NCBI RefSeq assembly: GCF_052113705.1
Contig: NZ_JBGQOG010000022.1
Span: 1 to 60,026 of the forward strand
Length of the DNA: 60,026 bases
Direction of reading: 5' to 3'
Source: JBGQOG01 sp052113705
GTDB taxonomy: Bacteria > Pseudomonadota > Alphaproteobacteria > Rhodobacterales > Rhodobacteraceae
Shown one piece after another: positions 18,730 to 28,300 of the stretch; position 1 is the first letter of the stretch; every line of letters begins with the position of its first letter. The notes beneath the pieces were generated by a model. It saw only the letters and a program-made list of their open reading frames with translations. It was not told where the DNA came from and did no database searches. The position numbers and the translations under genes were made by a program.

Positions 18730-18771
18730 ATGCGTAAGAAATATCCTGTATCCGACATATCCAATACGCAT
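18730..18771. promoter_or_regulatory. Inverted repeat upstream of the binding-protein gene
   Basis: ATGCGTA at 18730-18736 and TACGCAT at 18765-18771 form a 7-bp inverted repeat separated by 28 bases in an AT-rich promoter region, 53 bases before the ATG of the binding-protein gene. Centre-to-centre spacing is 35 bases, so a dimeric or looping regulator is possible. The site is short enough to be chance. Confidence 0.3.
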
Positions 18772-18823
18772 TTTTAAAGGTTTTGCGGACAGATGGCTCC
18801 AAAGCGATCGCTAGGAGATTCAC

Positions 18824-19999
18824 ATGTTCGACCCAAGACGCCTTTTCCGCGCCAGTATTCTGGGCCTCGCATCCGGCATCGCCCTGACCGGCCATTCCTT
18901 TGCGCAATCCACCAAGGCGGTCACCGCCGATCGCGTGACCTTTGCGCAGATTGCAGTGCTCTCCGGCCCGAATGGCGACATGGGGGCGGGTGTCAAACTG
19001 GGGATCGAGGCGGCTTTTGCCGAAGCCAATGCCAAGGGCGGCATCCAGGGGCGGCAGGTTTCGCTGGAATCGCATGACGACGGCTATGAGCCGCCCCGCG
19101 CCCTGACCGCGCTGCGCGACGTGATCGCAGCTGATTCGGCTCTCGCGCTGATCGGCAATGTCGGCACGCCGACCGCCGCGGCGATGGCCCCGATGACCGT
19201 AGAACATGGAATGCCGGTCATTGCCCCTTTCACCGGCGCCTCGTTCCTGCGTGCGGCCGACGCCTCCAACGTGCTCAACCTGCGCCCCGGCTATATGGAT
19301 GAGGGCGAGGCCTGGGCCGCGCTGCTGGTCGATCAGCGCAAATACCGCAAAATCGCGATTCTCTATCAGGACGACGGCTTCGGCCGCGCGGGTCTCGCCG
19401 CGCTGAAAGCCGCACTCGCCAAACGTGAAATTGAGGTGGTGGCCGCAGGCGTCTACACCCGCAACACCACAGCGGTGAAAGCCGCGCTGATCGACATTCG
19501 CCGCAAACGGCCGCAGGCGGTGGTTCTGGTGGCAACGGCGAAACCGGTGGCCACCTTCCTCGAAACCGCCGCCAAGCTGAATTTCGCCCCCGCCTTCGTC
19601 AACGTCTCTTTCGGCGCCGATCAGGTGGCGAAAACGCTGGGCGCCAAAGGCGCAGGCCTGATCATGACCCAGGCGGTGCCGTCGCCCGATGACACCAGCC
19701 GCGCCTCGGTGGCGGCCTATCAGGCTGCGCTGCACGCCTTTGATCCCAAGGCCGTGCCCGACCACACCAGTTTCGAGGGCTATCTGTCCGGCCGCCTCGC
19801 CCTGAGCATCCTCGACACGGTGGGCAAAGACGTGACCCGGCAGAAATTCCTCGATGCGATGGCAGCCCTGAAGGAGGTCAAGATCGACGATCTCACCCTG
19901 ACCTTTGGCGCCGGGGACAATCAGGGGCTGGACGCGGTGTATTTCACCAAGATCGACCCGACGGGGCAAATCATCGCACTGCCCGCCGACGCAAGCTGA
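18824..19999 (+). CDS. Orphan periplasmic ligand-binding protein (LivJ/receptor-ANF type)
   Basis: A 391-residue exported protein with a signal peptide (residues 1-27, cleavage after SFA). The mature part is a type I periplasmic binding protein: VTFAQIAVLSGPNGDMGAGV at the start, GGIQGRQVSLESHDDGYEPP, the interlobe IGNVGTPTAAAMAP region, and RKIAILYQDDGFGRAGL in the second lobe. Such proteins bind branched-chain amino acids, amides or related small molecules. No ABC permease or ATPase gene is adjacent; the next gene, 50 bases downstream, is a chemoreceptor. The layout suggests a sensory or shared binding protein. The ATG at 18824 has AGGAGA seven bases upstream. Confidence 0.88.
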   Translation: MFDPRRLFRASILGLASGIALTGHSFAQSTKAVTADRVTFAQIAVLSGPNGDMGAGVKLGIEAAFAEANAKGGIQGRQVSLESHDDGYEPPRALTALRDVIAADSALALIGNVGTPTAAAMAPMTVEHGMPVIAPFTGASFLRAADASNVLNLRPGYMDEGEAWAALLVDQRKYRKIAILYQDDGFGRAGLAALKAALAKREIEVVAAGVYTRNTTAVKAALIDIRRKRPQAVVLVATAKPVATFLETAAKLNFAPAFVNVSFGADQVAKTLGAKGAGLIMTQAVPSPDDTSRASVAAYQAALHAFDPKAVPDHTSFEGYLSGRLALSILDTVGKDVTRQKFLDAMAALKEVKIDDLTLTFGAGDNQGLDAVYFTKIDPTGQIIALPADAS

Positions 20000-20049
20000 C
20001 CCGAGCGCCCTACGGGGCACGGTGTCCCGACCGGGGCGCTATCCGAGCA

Positions 20050-22851
20050 ATGATGAAAAGCACAGGCACATTCATGCGCAATCTCTTCGCCAAAATCTTT
20101 GGCAGCATCACCGCAAAGATCGTGGTCATTTTGCTGGCCATGGCCGCCCTGACCGGCACAGCCGTGGTCACCAGCCATCTGGTGTTCACCAAAGTCGCCA
20201 CCGATATGACCGACATGACGGCACAAAAGCTGCCGGCACTGCAAAGCAGCAGCGACATCTCTGACGCCACCAGCCTTTTGCGCAACAGTCTGACCGAGGT
20301 GCTTCTGGCCGAAGACACCACCTCGCTCGACGCGGCACGCGATTCGCTGCAGGCCAATCTGACCGGCCTCAAGGGCCGCATCGACCAGTTGGGGGATGTG
20401 GAGCGGGCCAGCATGGCGCCGTTGCTGGAATGGGTGAGCCAGGCGCTGGATGCGCTGGATACCGCGCGCCGCTCGGAATTCACCAATGCCGAAGTGATCC
20501 GCAATGCCGAGCTTGAACTGAACAACGTCGCCTATTCGGTCGGGAACATGCTGGCCGAGCAGGCCGACACCAGCTTCTTTGATGCGATGATCGCGGGCGA
20601 AGCGGCGATGAAATCGGTGGGGGATGGCGTCACCAAACTCTCGAAACTCGATTTTGGCGCGCTGCAGATCGTGCTCAAGGCCGAGGCGGAACTGAACATG
20701 ATCTCGGGTGTCGCCGTGGCGCTGTCCAGCGCGACCGACACGACTCTGGTGACGACGCTGAACGAGCAGGGCAAGAAATCCATCGCCCGGCTGGAACGCA
20801 TGCCCGCGAAAATGCGCGAACTGGGCACCACCGCGTCGCTGGCGGACCCGCTGGAGAAAAACATCAAACTGCTGAGCGAGGTTCTGGAGGGTGGCCGCGT
20901 GCGCGCGCTTGTCCGCCGGGATGAAGTGCTGGCATCGGTCAGCGCGCTCAACCGTCAGCTCAGCACCGCCGAACAGGCGATCACCATGGATCTGGTGATG
21001 TCGAGCAGCGCCACCACCTCCGAGAACAAGGCCACCGTGGGTCGTTTGCTGGATGAGCATGTCAGCCAGATCCGCCACACTGCCGATCTCAACACCGCTG
21101 TCCGCGCTTTTTATTCAAGCGCGCTGGAGGCAGCCCTCGCCAATGACGACTCGACGCTGATGATGGTGCAGGACCGCCTGTCGGGGGCCTCGCAAACGAT
21201 GGAACGGCTGGCCTCCGAAGACAAAGATCCGGAAATGATCAACCGTCTCTCCGGGCTGCGCAGCTTCATCGATCCGAAAGAGGGCATCGTCGCCAAGCGC
21301 CGCGCGCAGCTGCAGGCGCAGGTGACCGCGGCGGACAATGCGCGCACGGCGGCAACACAGGTCAATCAGATCGCGCAGGCCGCCGGGCAAATCGCAACGA
21401 TGCAGCTGAGCGTCATCGGCAGCAACAGCCGCGACATCCTCGGTGAGATCACCAAATCGCAATCGGCGATGAACATCGTCAGCACCATCAGCGCCGCGGT
21501 GTTTGCGGTCGCGCTGCTCGCCGTCTGGTGGCTGATCGTGCGGCCCCTGCGCGCCGCCACCAATGCCACCTCGCGTCTGGCGAATGGGGATCTGGACGTG
21601 GTCGAGAAACTGGGCCGTCCCAGCGGCGAGATCGGTCAGCTGGTCTCTGCCCTGCGCGTCTTCCGCGATGGCATCATCGAAAAGCAGCGTCTGGAGGCGG
21701 AGGAGGCCACCGCGCGGCAGGAACGTGAGGCCGCCGCCAAACGGCAGGCCGAAGAGGAGCGCGCGCGCGAACAGGCCGAGATGGCCCGCGTGGCGGCACA
21801 GGAACGGGCCGAGCATGAACGCGAGGCCGCCGAAGCCGCCGAGCGCGAACGGCTGCGCGCCGCGGCGGATGCCGAACGGGCCGCGCATCAGGCCGCGCAA
21901 TCGCGGGTGGTCACCGCGCTGGCCGATGGCCTGCGCGCGCTCGCGGTGGGCGATCTGCGCGCCCGCATCACCGAAGCCTTCCCGGAGGGATATGAGCAGC
22001 TGCGCCTCGATTTCAACGAGGCGGTGACCGGGTTGAACAGCGCCATCCGCGACATCAGCGACAGCGCGATGACCATCCATGCCGGTTCGGACAACATCTC
22101 TTCGGCGGCCGAAAATCTGGCCCGCCGCACCGAACAGACGGCCGCCACGCTGGAGGAATCCGCCGCGGCCCTGACCGAGCTGACCGCTTCGGTGGGCTCG
22201 GCCGCGCAAAGCGCCGATGAGGCCGACCGCGTGGTGCTGCAGGCACGTCAAAGCGCCGAAAAGAGCAATTCGGTGGTGAATGATGCCGTGGCCGCGATGG
22301 GCGAGATCGAGCAAAGCTCGAGCAAGATCTCGAAAATCATTGATGTGATCGACGATATCGCCTTCCAGACCAACCTCCTCGCGCTGAACGCGGGCGTTGA
22401 GGCGGCACGGGCGGGCGAAGCGGGCCGCGGCTTTGCGGTGGTGGCGTCGGAAGTCCGCGCCCTCGCCCAGCGCTCTTCCGAGGCCGCGCGCGAGATCAAC
22501 GGGCTGATCACCGATTCCAGCCGTCAGGTCGGCCGGGGCGTCGATCTCGTGCATCAGGTGGGGCAATCGCTGGCGGTGATCGTGAAATCGGTCACCAACA
22601 TTTCGGACAATGTCTCGACCATTGCCGCTTCGGCGCGCGAACAATCGACCGGCATTTCCGAGATCAACCTCGCCGTTGGCCAGCTCGACCAGACCACCCA
22701 GCAAAACGCCGCGATGGTGGAAGAGACCAATGCCGCCAGCCAGGACCTGACCAAAGAGGCCGAACGCCTGAACCAGATCATCAATCACTTCACGATTGAT
22801 CTGCAGGCGGAATCGGTCGAACTGGGCCAAAGCGGCCGCGACGCCGCCTGA
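20050..22851 (+). CDS. Methyl-accepting chemotaxis protein (transmembrane)
   Basis: A 933-residue chemoreceptor. Residues ~20-40 form the first membrane helix and ~478-500 (TISAAVFAVALLAVWWLIV) the second; the ~440-residue periplasmic region between them is long and mainly helical. A HAMP domain follows (~500-550), then a highly charged Ala/Glu/Arg coiled coil (~550-620), a second HAMP-like segment (~630-680) and the MCP signalling domain whose hairpin tip (FQTNLLALNAGVEAARAGEA) lies near 773. Signalling to CheA/CheW should occur from this tip; no che kinase genes are in the window. The first ATG is used; ATG at 20053 and 20074 are alternatives. It is in one unit with the binding protein upstream. 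Confidence 0.92.
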   Translation: MMKSTGTFMRNLFAKIFGSITAKIVVILLAMAALTGTAVVTSHLVFTKVATDMTDMTAQKLPALQSSSDISDATSLLRNSLTEVLLAEDTTSLDAARDSLQANLTGLKGRIDQLGDVERASMAPLLEWVSQALDALDTARRSEFTNAEVIRNAELELNNVAYSVGNMLAEQADTSFFDAMIAGEAAMKSVGDGVTKLSKLDFGALQIVLKAEAELNMISGVAVALSSATDTTLVTTLNEQGKKSIARLERMPAKMRELGTTASLADPLEKNIKLLSEVLEGGRVRALVRRDEVLASVSALNRQLSTAEQAITMDLVMSSSATTSENKATVGRLLDEHVSQIRHTADLNTAVRAFYSSALEAALANDDSTLMMVQDRLSGASQTMERLASEDKDPEMINRLSGLRSFIDPKEGIVAKRRAQLQAQVTAADNARTAATQVNQIAQAAGQIATMQLSVIGSNSRDILGEITKSQSAMNIVSTISAAVFAVALLAVWWLIVRPLRAATNATSRLANGDLDVVEKLGRPSGEIGQLVSALRVFRDGIIEKQRLEAEEATARQEREAAAKRQAEEERAREQAEMARVAAQERAEHEREAAEAAERERLRAAADAERAAHQAAQSRVVTALADGLRALAVGDLRARITEAFPEGYEQLRLDFNEAVTGLNSAIRDISDSAMTIHAGSDNISSAAENLARRTEQTAATLEESAAALTELTASVGSAAQSADEADRVVLQARQSAEKSNSVVNDAVAAMGEIEQSSSKISKIIDVIDDIAFQTNLLALNAGVEAARAGEAGRGFAVVASEVRALAQRSSEAAREINGLITDSSRQVGRGVDLVHQVGQSLAVIVKSVTNISDNVSTIAASAREQSTGISEINLAVGQLDQTTQQNAAMVEETNAASQDLTKEAERLNQIINHFTIDLQAESVELGQSGRDAA

Positions 22852-22872
22852 GGCAGACAGCCCCTGAAACGC

Positions 22873-22903
22873 AAAGCGCCGGGAAAGATTCCGGCGCTTT
22901 TTC
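22873..22903 (+). terminator. Terminator of the binding-protein/MCP unit
   Basis: Stem AAGCGCCGG/CCGGCGCTT with an 8-base loop, ending in TTTTT, 22 bases after the MCP stop. Confidence 0.88.
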
Positions 22904-22938
22904 GTGTCTTGCAGCGCCGATAGGCCCACGAGAACAGC

Positions 22939-24024
22939 TCAGCCACCGGGCAGGCGCCGCCCCTCAGCCTCCAGCTTTGCCGTCGCCGCGCGCAGGGCCT
23001 TGCGGAATTTCGGCCCCCGCCGGGTGGCGAGGTAATGCGAACACAGCAGCGCCACCAGATAGGTCTTGCCGCGTGCCTCAACCCGCGCCAGCAACTCGCG
23101 CAGGTAACGCGAATAGCTGCGCCGCGCCCGCAGGAGCTGATAAAATTCGAGATCGGTCAACCGGCCCTCGATGGCGCCCTCCACCACCTTTTTCAAAATC
23201 CCCATCCCCTGCATCGCCGAGGCGATGCGGTGTCCCATCAGGCGGCATTTCAGCCGGATGATGCCCGGCTCCGCGAACAAGGCGGCGTGCCGGTCATCCA
23301 GCCGCGCCAGCGGATCCCACATCAGATAGACCTGCGCCGCACTGGCCAGCGAGGCCGGGCCAAAGCCATAGCGGCTGTTGAAATCGCGGTGTCGCGCCTT
23401 GGCGTAGCGCGTCTCCCAAGGCGTCACCGCCGGATCGAGCGTCGCCTGCGGGCTGATCAGGATCACCGTTGCGCCGGGGGCCGCCGCCGAAAACGCCGCC
23501 GCCGCATAGCCGCCCATAGAGGCGCCGTAAAAGATCACCCGCTTGAACTGGGCAAAAAAGCCCTCGTCGCGCAATTCGTCGAAAAAGTCGAAAACCGCCT
23601 CATCGCGGTACCAGGTCCAGTCATGCGCCATCATGCCAAGGATCGACCAGCCATGCGACTGGATGAAGTGAAACCCCCAGGGCAAGCGCGTGGTGCCATG
23701 CGAAAACACATGATCGAGGTTCTCGAAGGTCACCACCAATGTGTCGCTGGACTGCACATAAAGCGCTGTGTGATCGGCCCCCAACTCGCGGTAAAAGCCG
23801 TTCTCTTCCCCGATCTCGGCCAATTCGCGCCGCCAGGCTTCCCGATCCGCTTCCGGCGACACCACCGGGACCAGCGTCGGATCGGCGGGGGTATCGTCGG
23901 CCTGCCCCTCCGCATCCTCTTCCGTATCTGCCTGCGGCCCCAGCGCGGCCCTCAGTACCGGCGCAGCGGCCAGAGCCTCTTGCGCCCCGCGGTCTCCCTC
24001 ATCCGAGGCAGCCTCTTCTGACAT
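22939..24024 (-). CDS. Alpha/beta-hydrolase-like protein, paralogue A
   Basis: A 361-residue protein. After an acidic, disordered N-terminus (~60 residues), the core resembles an alpha/beta hydrolase: FFDELRDEGFFAQFKRVIFY leads into GASMGGYAAAAF, a GxSxG nucleophile elbow, then ILISPQATLDP. A second region with GHRIASAM could hold the catalytic His. No signal peptide. Start: ATG at 24024 with AGGAGA seven bases upstream; a GTG just before it is less likely. It is divergent from paralogue B at 24182, with 157 bases between. The substrate is unknown; the nearby glycosyltransferase suggests a role in glycan modification (inference). Confidence 0.65.
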   Translation of the reverse strand: MSEEAASDEGDRGAQEALAAAPVLRAALGPQADTEEDAEGQADDTPADPTLVPVVSPEADREAWRRELAEIGEENGFYRELGADHTALYVQSSDTLVVTFENLDHVFSHGTTRLPWGFHFIQSHGWSILGMMAHDWTWYRDEAVFDFFDELRDEGFFAQFKRVIFYGASMGGYAAAAFSAAAPGATVILISPQATLDPAVTPWETRYAKARHRDFNSRYGFGPASLASAAQVYLMWDPLARLDDRHAALFAEPGIIRLKCRLMGHRIASAMQGMGILKKVVEGAIEGRLTDLEFYQLLRARRSYSRYLRELLARVEARGKTYLVALLCSHYLATRRGPKFRKALRAATAKLEAEGRRLPGG

Positions 24025-24181
24025 CACGCATTCTCCTGTCGCCCGGGCGAGACTCTGTCACGCGAATGCGGCGGTCTCTTGCGATTTGGGTAGCATTGCC
24101 GGGCCCTCTTGTCGACGTGGATCTCCTGAACGCGGGCCTCCGGGCCTTCCCAAGTCCCGCCGCTGCCGCTAGCCTGTGCAG

Positions 24182-25204
24182 ATGCAGAATCCCGAGATGC
24201 CGATGCCCGAATTTGACGCCTTTGCCCATCTGCGCCAGCTCGCCGACAGCCGCGGGGGATTTTGTCAGGAGCTGACCAATCATGTGCTGGCCTATCTGCC
24301 GGGCGCGGGGCGGCGGCTTGTCGTCACCTTTGACAATCTGATCTCGGCGAAAACCCCCGGCAACCGCATGCCCTGGGGGCAGGATTTTCTGGCCGCGCAG
24401 GGCTGGGACGTGCTGGGCGTCATGGTCAAGCAGAGCGACTGGTTCCGTCAGGATGACCTTTTCGACCTGCTTGAGGAATTGCGCGATGCGGGGTTCTTTG
24501 CGCAATTCCCCGCCGTGACCTTCTACGGCGCCTCGATGGGGGGCTATGGTGCCGCCACCTTTGCCGGGCTGGCACCGGGCTGCACCGTCGTGGCCTTCGC
24601 GCCGCAAAGCTCGCTCAGCGCCGAGATCGCGCCCTTCGAGAAACGCTACCGCTATGCCCGCAGCCAGACCGACTGGACCGGGCGCTATGCCGATGCCGCC
24701 GAGGGGCTCCGCGCCGCCGGGCGGGCCTATATCCTCTATGACCCGATGGAGCCGACCGATTCCGCCCATGTCGCGCGGATGACGGGGCCGAATGTCACCC
24801 TGCTGCCGATGCGGCATTCGGGGCATAAACTCCCGCCAGCGCTGATGCGGATGAACATTCTGAAGCCGGTGATCATCCCGGCGATCGAGGGCAAATTGAC
24901 CCCGGCGGCCTTTCATCAACTGCACCGCGCGCGGCGGCAGTCGGTGCCCTGGCTCACCGGACTCCTCGGCAATGCCGAAAAGCGCGGGCATTTCGGGCTG
25001 GGCCTGCGCCTGGCCGACCGCCTTCTGGCCGAGACGCCGCATGCCAAGCTGAAAGCCGCACGCCGGGCGTTGCGCGATGCCAAAATCGCCGCCCGCCGTC
25101 AGGCGCAGCGCAGCGCCCAGCGCGCGGCCCGCCGTGCCCGCCTGAGCAGCAATCAGAGCACCGCCGCATCACCGGCACCAGAAAACGCCCCGCTCGGGGG
25201 ATAA
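24182..25204 (+). CDS. Alpha/beta-hydrolase-like protein, paralogue B
   Basis: A 340-residue protein clearly related to paralogue A over the core: RRLVVTFDNL versus TLVVTFENLDH, LLEELRDAGFFAQFPAVTFY, and GASMGGYGAATFAGLAPG with the same GxSxG elbow. SGHKLPPALMRMNILKPVI matches the GHRIASAMQGMGILKKVV region of paralogue A and could hold the catalytic His. The C-terminal ~70 residues are rich in Arg and Ala. GTG at 24176 and ATGs at 24182, 24197 and 24203 are possible starts, none with a strong ribosome binding site. Divergent to paralogue A and ~100 bases upstream of the glycosyltransferase gene. Function unknown. Confidence 0.65.
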   Translation: MQNPEMPMPEFDAFAHLRQLADSRGGFCQELTNHVLAYLPGAGRRLVVTFDNLISAKTPGNRMPWGQDFLAAQGWDVLGVMVKQSDWFRQDDLFDLLEELRDAGFFAQFPAVTFYGASMGGYGAATFAGLAPGCTVVAFAPQSSLSAEIAPFEKRYRYARSQTDWTGRYADAAEGLRAAGRAYILYDPMEPTDSAHVARMTGPNVTLLPMRHSGHKLPPALMRMNILKPVIIPAIEGKLTPAAFHQLHRARRQSVPWLTGLLGNAEKRGHFGLGLRLADRLLAETPHAKLKAARRALRDAKIAARRQAQRSAQRAARRARLSSNQSTAASPAPENAPLGG

Positions 25205-25304
25205 GTCCCGGCTCTGCCTTGGTTTCGCCAAACCGGGCTGCTAGCCTCCGCGCCAAAGACAGTGCTATTTTCCGCCCCATATCGGGCATGACAGGGTTTT
25301 GACG

Positions 25305-28300
25305 ATGCATGAGATCGGTTTGTTGTGGATGCGTGGCTCGCTGAGTTTTCTCGAGAAGCTCTGCGTCAAATCCTTTGTCGATGCCGGTCACCCGACCATC
25401 CTCTACAGCTATGAACCCATCGGCGGCGTGCCAGACGGGGTTGAGCTGCGCGACGCGGGCGAGATCCTGCCCGAAACCGGCTTTCTGACGCATGAGCGCA
25501 CCGGCAGTCCGGCGCTGCATTCCGATCTCTTCCGCTACAAGCTGCTGGAAAAGACCGACAACATGATCTGGGCGGACACCGACGCCTATTGCATGCGCCC
25601 CTTCACCACGCCGAACGGGCATTTTTATGGCTGGGAAAGCGGCCATCACATCAACGGCGGCGTCCTTGGCCTGCCGAAAGACAGCGCCACGCTGGCCGCG
25701 CTGCTCGACTATACCCGCGACGAATTCGCCATCCCGCGCTGGTACGGCCCGGAATATGAGGCGGAGCTGGAGGCGAAAAAGGCCGCGGGCGAGCCTGTCC
25801 ATGCGGGCGATCAGCCCTGGGGCGTCTGGGGTCCGCATGCGATCACCTATTTCCTGCATCAAACGGGCGAGGCGCGCTTTGCCCTGCCGCGAGACGGGCT
25901 CTATCCGTTCTCGTTCCGCGACCGCCGCAAGATGGTGAAGAAAAAGGTCGATACCGCGCTTTACCTGACCGAAAATACCTTTTCCGTGCATCTCTACGGC
26001 CGCCGCATGCGCAAACATGTGGCCGAAGCCTATCACGGCCTGCCGCATCCCGAGGGTCTCTTGGGCAAGCTCCTGATCCGCCACGGCATCGACCCCTGCG
26101 AAACACCGCTGCGCGATTGCCCGAACCCCGACCGCGACCATCCCCATGCCCGCGCCTTCCGCGAGGCGATTGCCGGCAAGCAATACCCCGCCATCGCGCT
26201 GGGGGCGGGTGACGCCTACCGCGACGGCGGCAACAAGACCCGCAAGATCTCCGACGAGGAGAAGGCCGCCGCCCTCCTGCGCGACAAGGGCGGCGAGACC
26301 GAGACCGTTCCCACCCCCGCCGTTGCGGTGACCGATCTGCCGCGTGTGGAACCCGCCCCCCTGCGCCGCGTCACTGCCGTGACCACGATGAAGAACGAAG
26401 GCCCCTATATCATCGATTGGGTGGCCTATCACATGTCGCTCGGCTTCACGAATTTCCTTGTTTATACAAACAATTGCGACGACGGCACTGATGAGATCCT
26501 GAATTGCCTCAGCCAGAACGGCATCGTCACCCGCGTCGACAACCCCGCCGATATGGCGGCGGGAGAGCGGCCGCAATGGGTGGCCCTGAAACTCGCCAGC
26601 GCGCATCCCCTGGTGACCGAGGCCGATGCCTATATGGTCTTTGACGTCGATGAATATATCTCGATCCACGTCGGTCAGGGGCGGCTTGAGGATCTCCTCG
26701 CCGTTTCCGGCAACCCCGAGCTGATCTCGATGACCTGGCGGCTCTTTGGCTGCGGCGGCGTGCTCGAGTTTGTGGATGAGCCGGTCCCGGCGCAGTTCCA
26801 CCATTGTGCGCCGGAATTTGTGCGCAAGCCGCATAATTGCTGGGGGTTCAAGACGCTGGTCCGTCAGCCCTCCACCTTCACCCAGCTCGGCGTCCACCGT
26901 CCGGGCGGCGCGCGGCGCGAAGAGATGCCGCATTGGATCGCGGGCTCCGGCAAGCAGTTCGGCGATCATTACATGAACAATGGCTGGCGCGTCTCGCTCG
27001 ACACCTGGGGCTATCAGCTCTGCACGCTGAACCATTATGCCGTCCGCTCGCTCGACGGCTTTCTGGTGAAACGCGACCGTGGCCGCACCAACCATGTCAG
27101 CCGCGATCAGGGCCTGTCCTACTGGAACATCCACAACCGCAACGATGAGCAGGACCCGAGCATCCAGCAATGGCTCGACCGGATGCGCTCGGTCCGCCAG
27201 GTGCTGGAGCTGACGCATCCCGGCCTGAGCGATCTGCACGCGGGCGCCGTCAACTGGCACCGCGCGAAAATCGCCGAATTGCGCGCGCGCGAACAATTCG
27301 CCGATCTGCGCGCCAAGCTGGCGCAGGACCCGATGTCGCATCAGGTCAAGGATGCCCCGGTGGCGCGCGATCCCGCCGCCCCGGTGGCCGTTGCCGCCCC
27401 CAAAGTGAAAACCGGCAAAGTCCCGAAAGCGCCCAGCGCCCCGGCACTCATGCGGGCGGGCCATGTCGATCTGGTGCGCCGGGCCGATGGCGATGTTTTC
27501 GCGCTCGGCGCGCTGAACCAGCGGATGTATGAGGCGAATGAGGCGCGCGCCGCGCATTTCCTCGGCCGTCTCGCGCCTCTGGCCGAGCCGCAGAGCAATG
27601 ACGAAGTGCTGATCATCACCAGCCTGCGCAATGAGGGTGCCTTCCTTCTCGAATGGATCGCGCATCATCAGGCCATCGGCGTCACGCATTTCCTGATCTA
27701 TGCCCCCGCCTGCGATGACCCGACCGAGGCGATGCTGGCCCAGCTCGCGCGTCACGGGCTGGTCACCCGGCTGGAGGCCGAGGGCGAGGGCGCGGCGAAA
27801 CCGAAATCCCTGCGCCAGACCCTGAACCTCGCCGCCGGGCATCCTTTGGTGGAATCCGCCGATTGGGTGTTGCCGCTGGAAGTCGACGAATTCGTCACTG
27901 TTCATGCAGGATCCGGCACCATCGCCGACATGCTGCGCGAGATGAACGACCCCAATGTCGTCTCTCTCCTGACCCGGGTGCATGGCAATGCGGGCACCGC
28001 GCAGTATCACGACGGGCTGATCACCGAAGGCTTTTTCGACTGCGCCCCGGGTGTCGTCGGCAAGGTCGCGCGGGATGAGGACAATGCCCACGGGCTGCGC
28101 GCGGAAAACGGCGATCTGCCGGTCGATCCGCAGGTGCAGGCCTGGACGCTGCGCAGCATGGTGCACAGCTCGGCCCCGGCGGGCAAGCTTGGCGTCAACC
28201 GCCCGATGGAGCTGGATCCGGCCGAGATCGATGACCTGCGCTGGGTGAATGGCTCCGGCCTCTGCTGGCCCGCCGAAGAGCAGGCCGACAATGTCTGGCG

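Noticed and set aside
16692..18764. A 690-residue minus-strand frame opposite the Wzc-type gene
   Set aside because: Shadow of the real kinase gene; no recognisable domains and it reads through the operon terminator.
25230..25245. GGTTTCGCCAAACC near 25.2 kb as another parS-like palindrome
   Set aside because: Only the left arm matches; the right arm lacks GCG and the spacing differs.
24954..28166. A 1070-residue minus-strand open frame opposite the three-module glycosyltransferase
   Set aside because: It is antisense to a clear glycosyltransferase and its protein is rich in Gly, Arg, His and Ala with no family motifs. Long antisense frames are common in high-GC genes.
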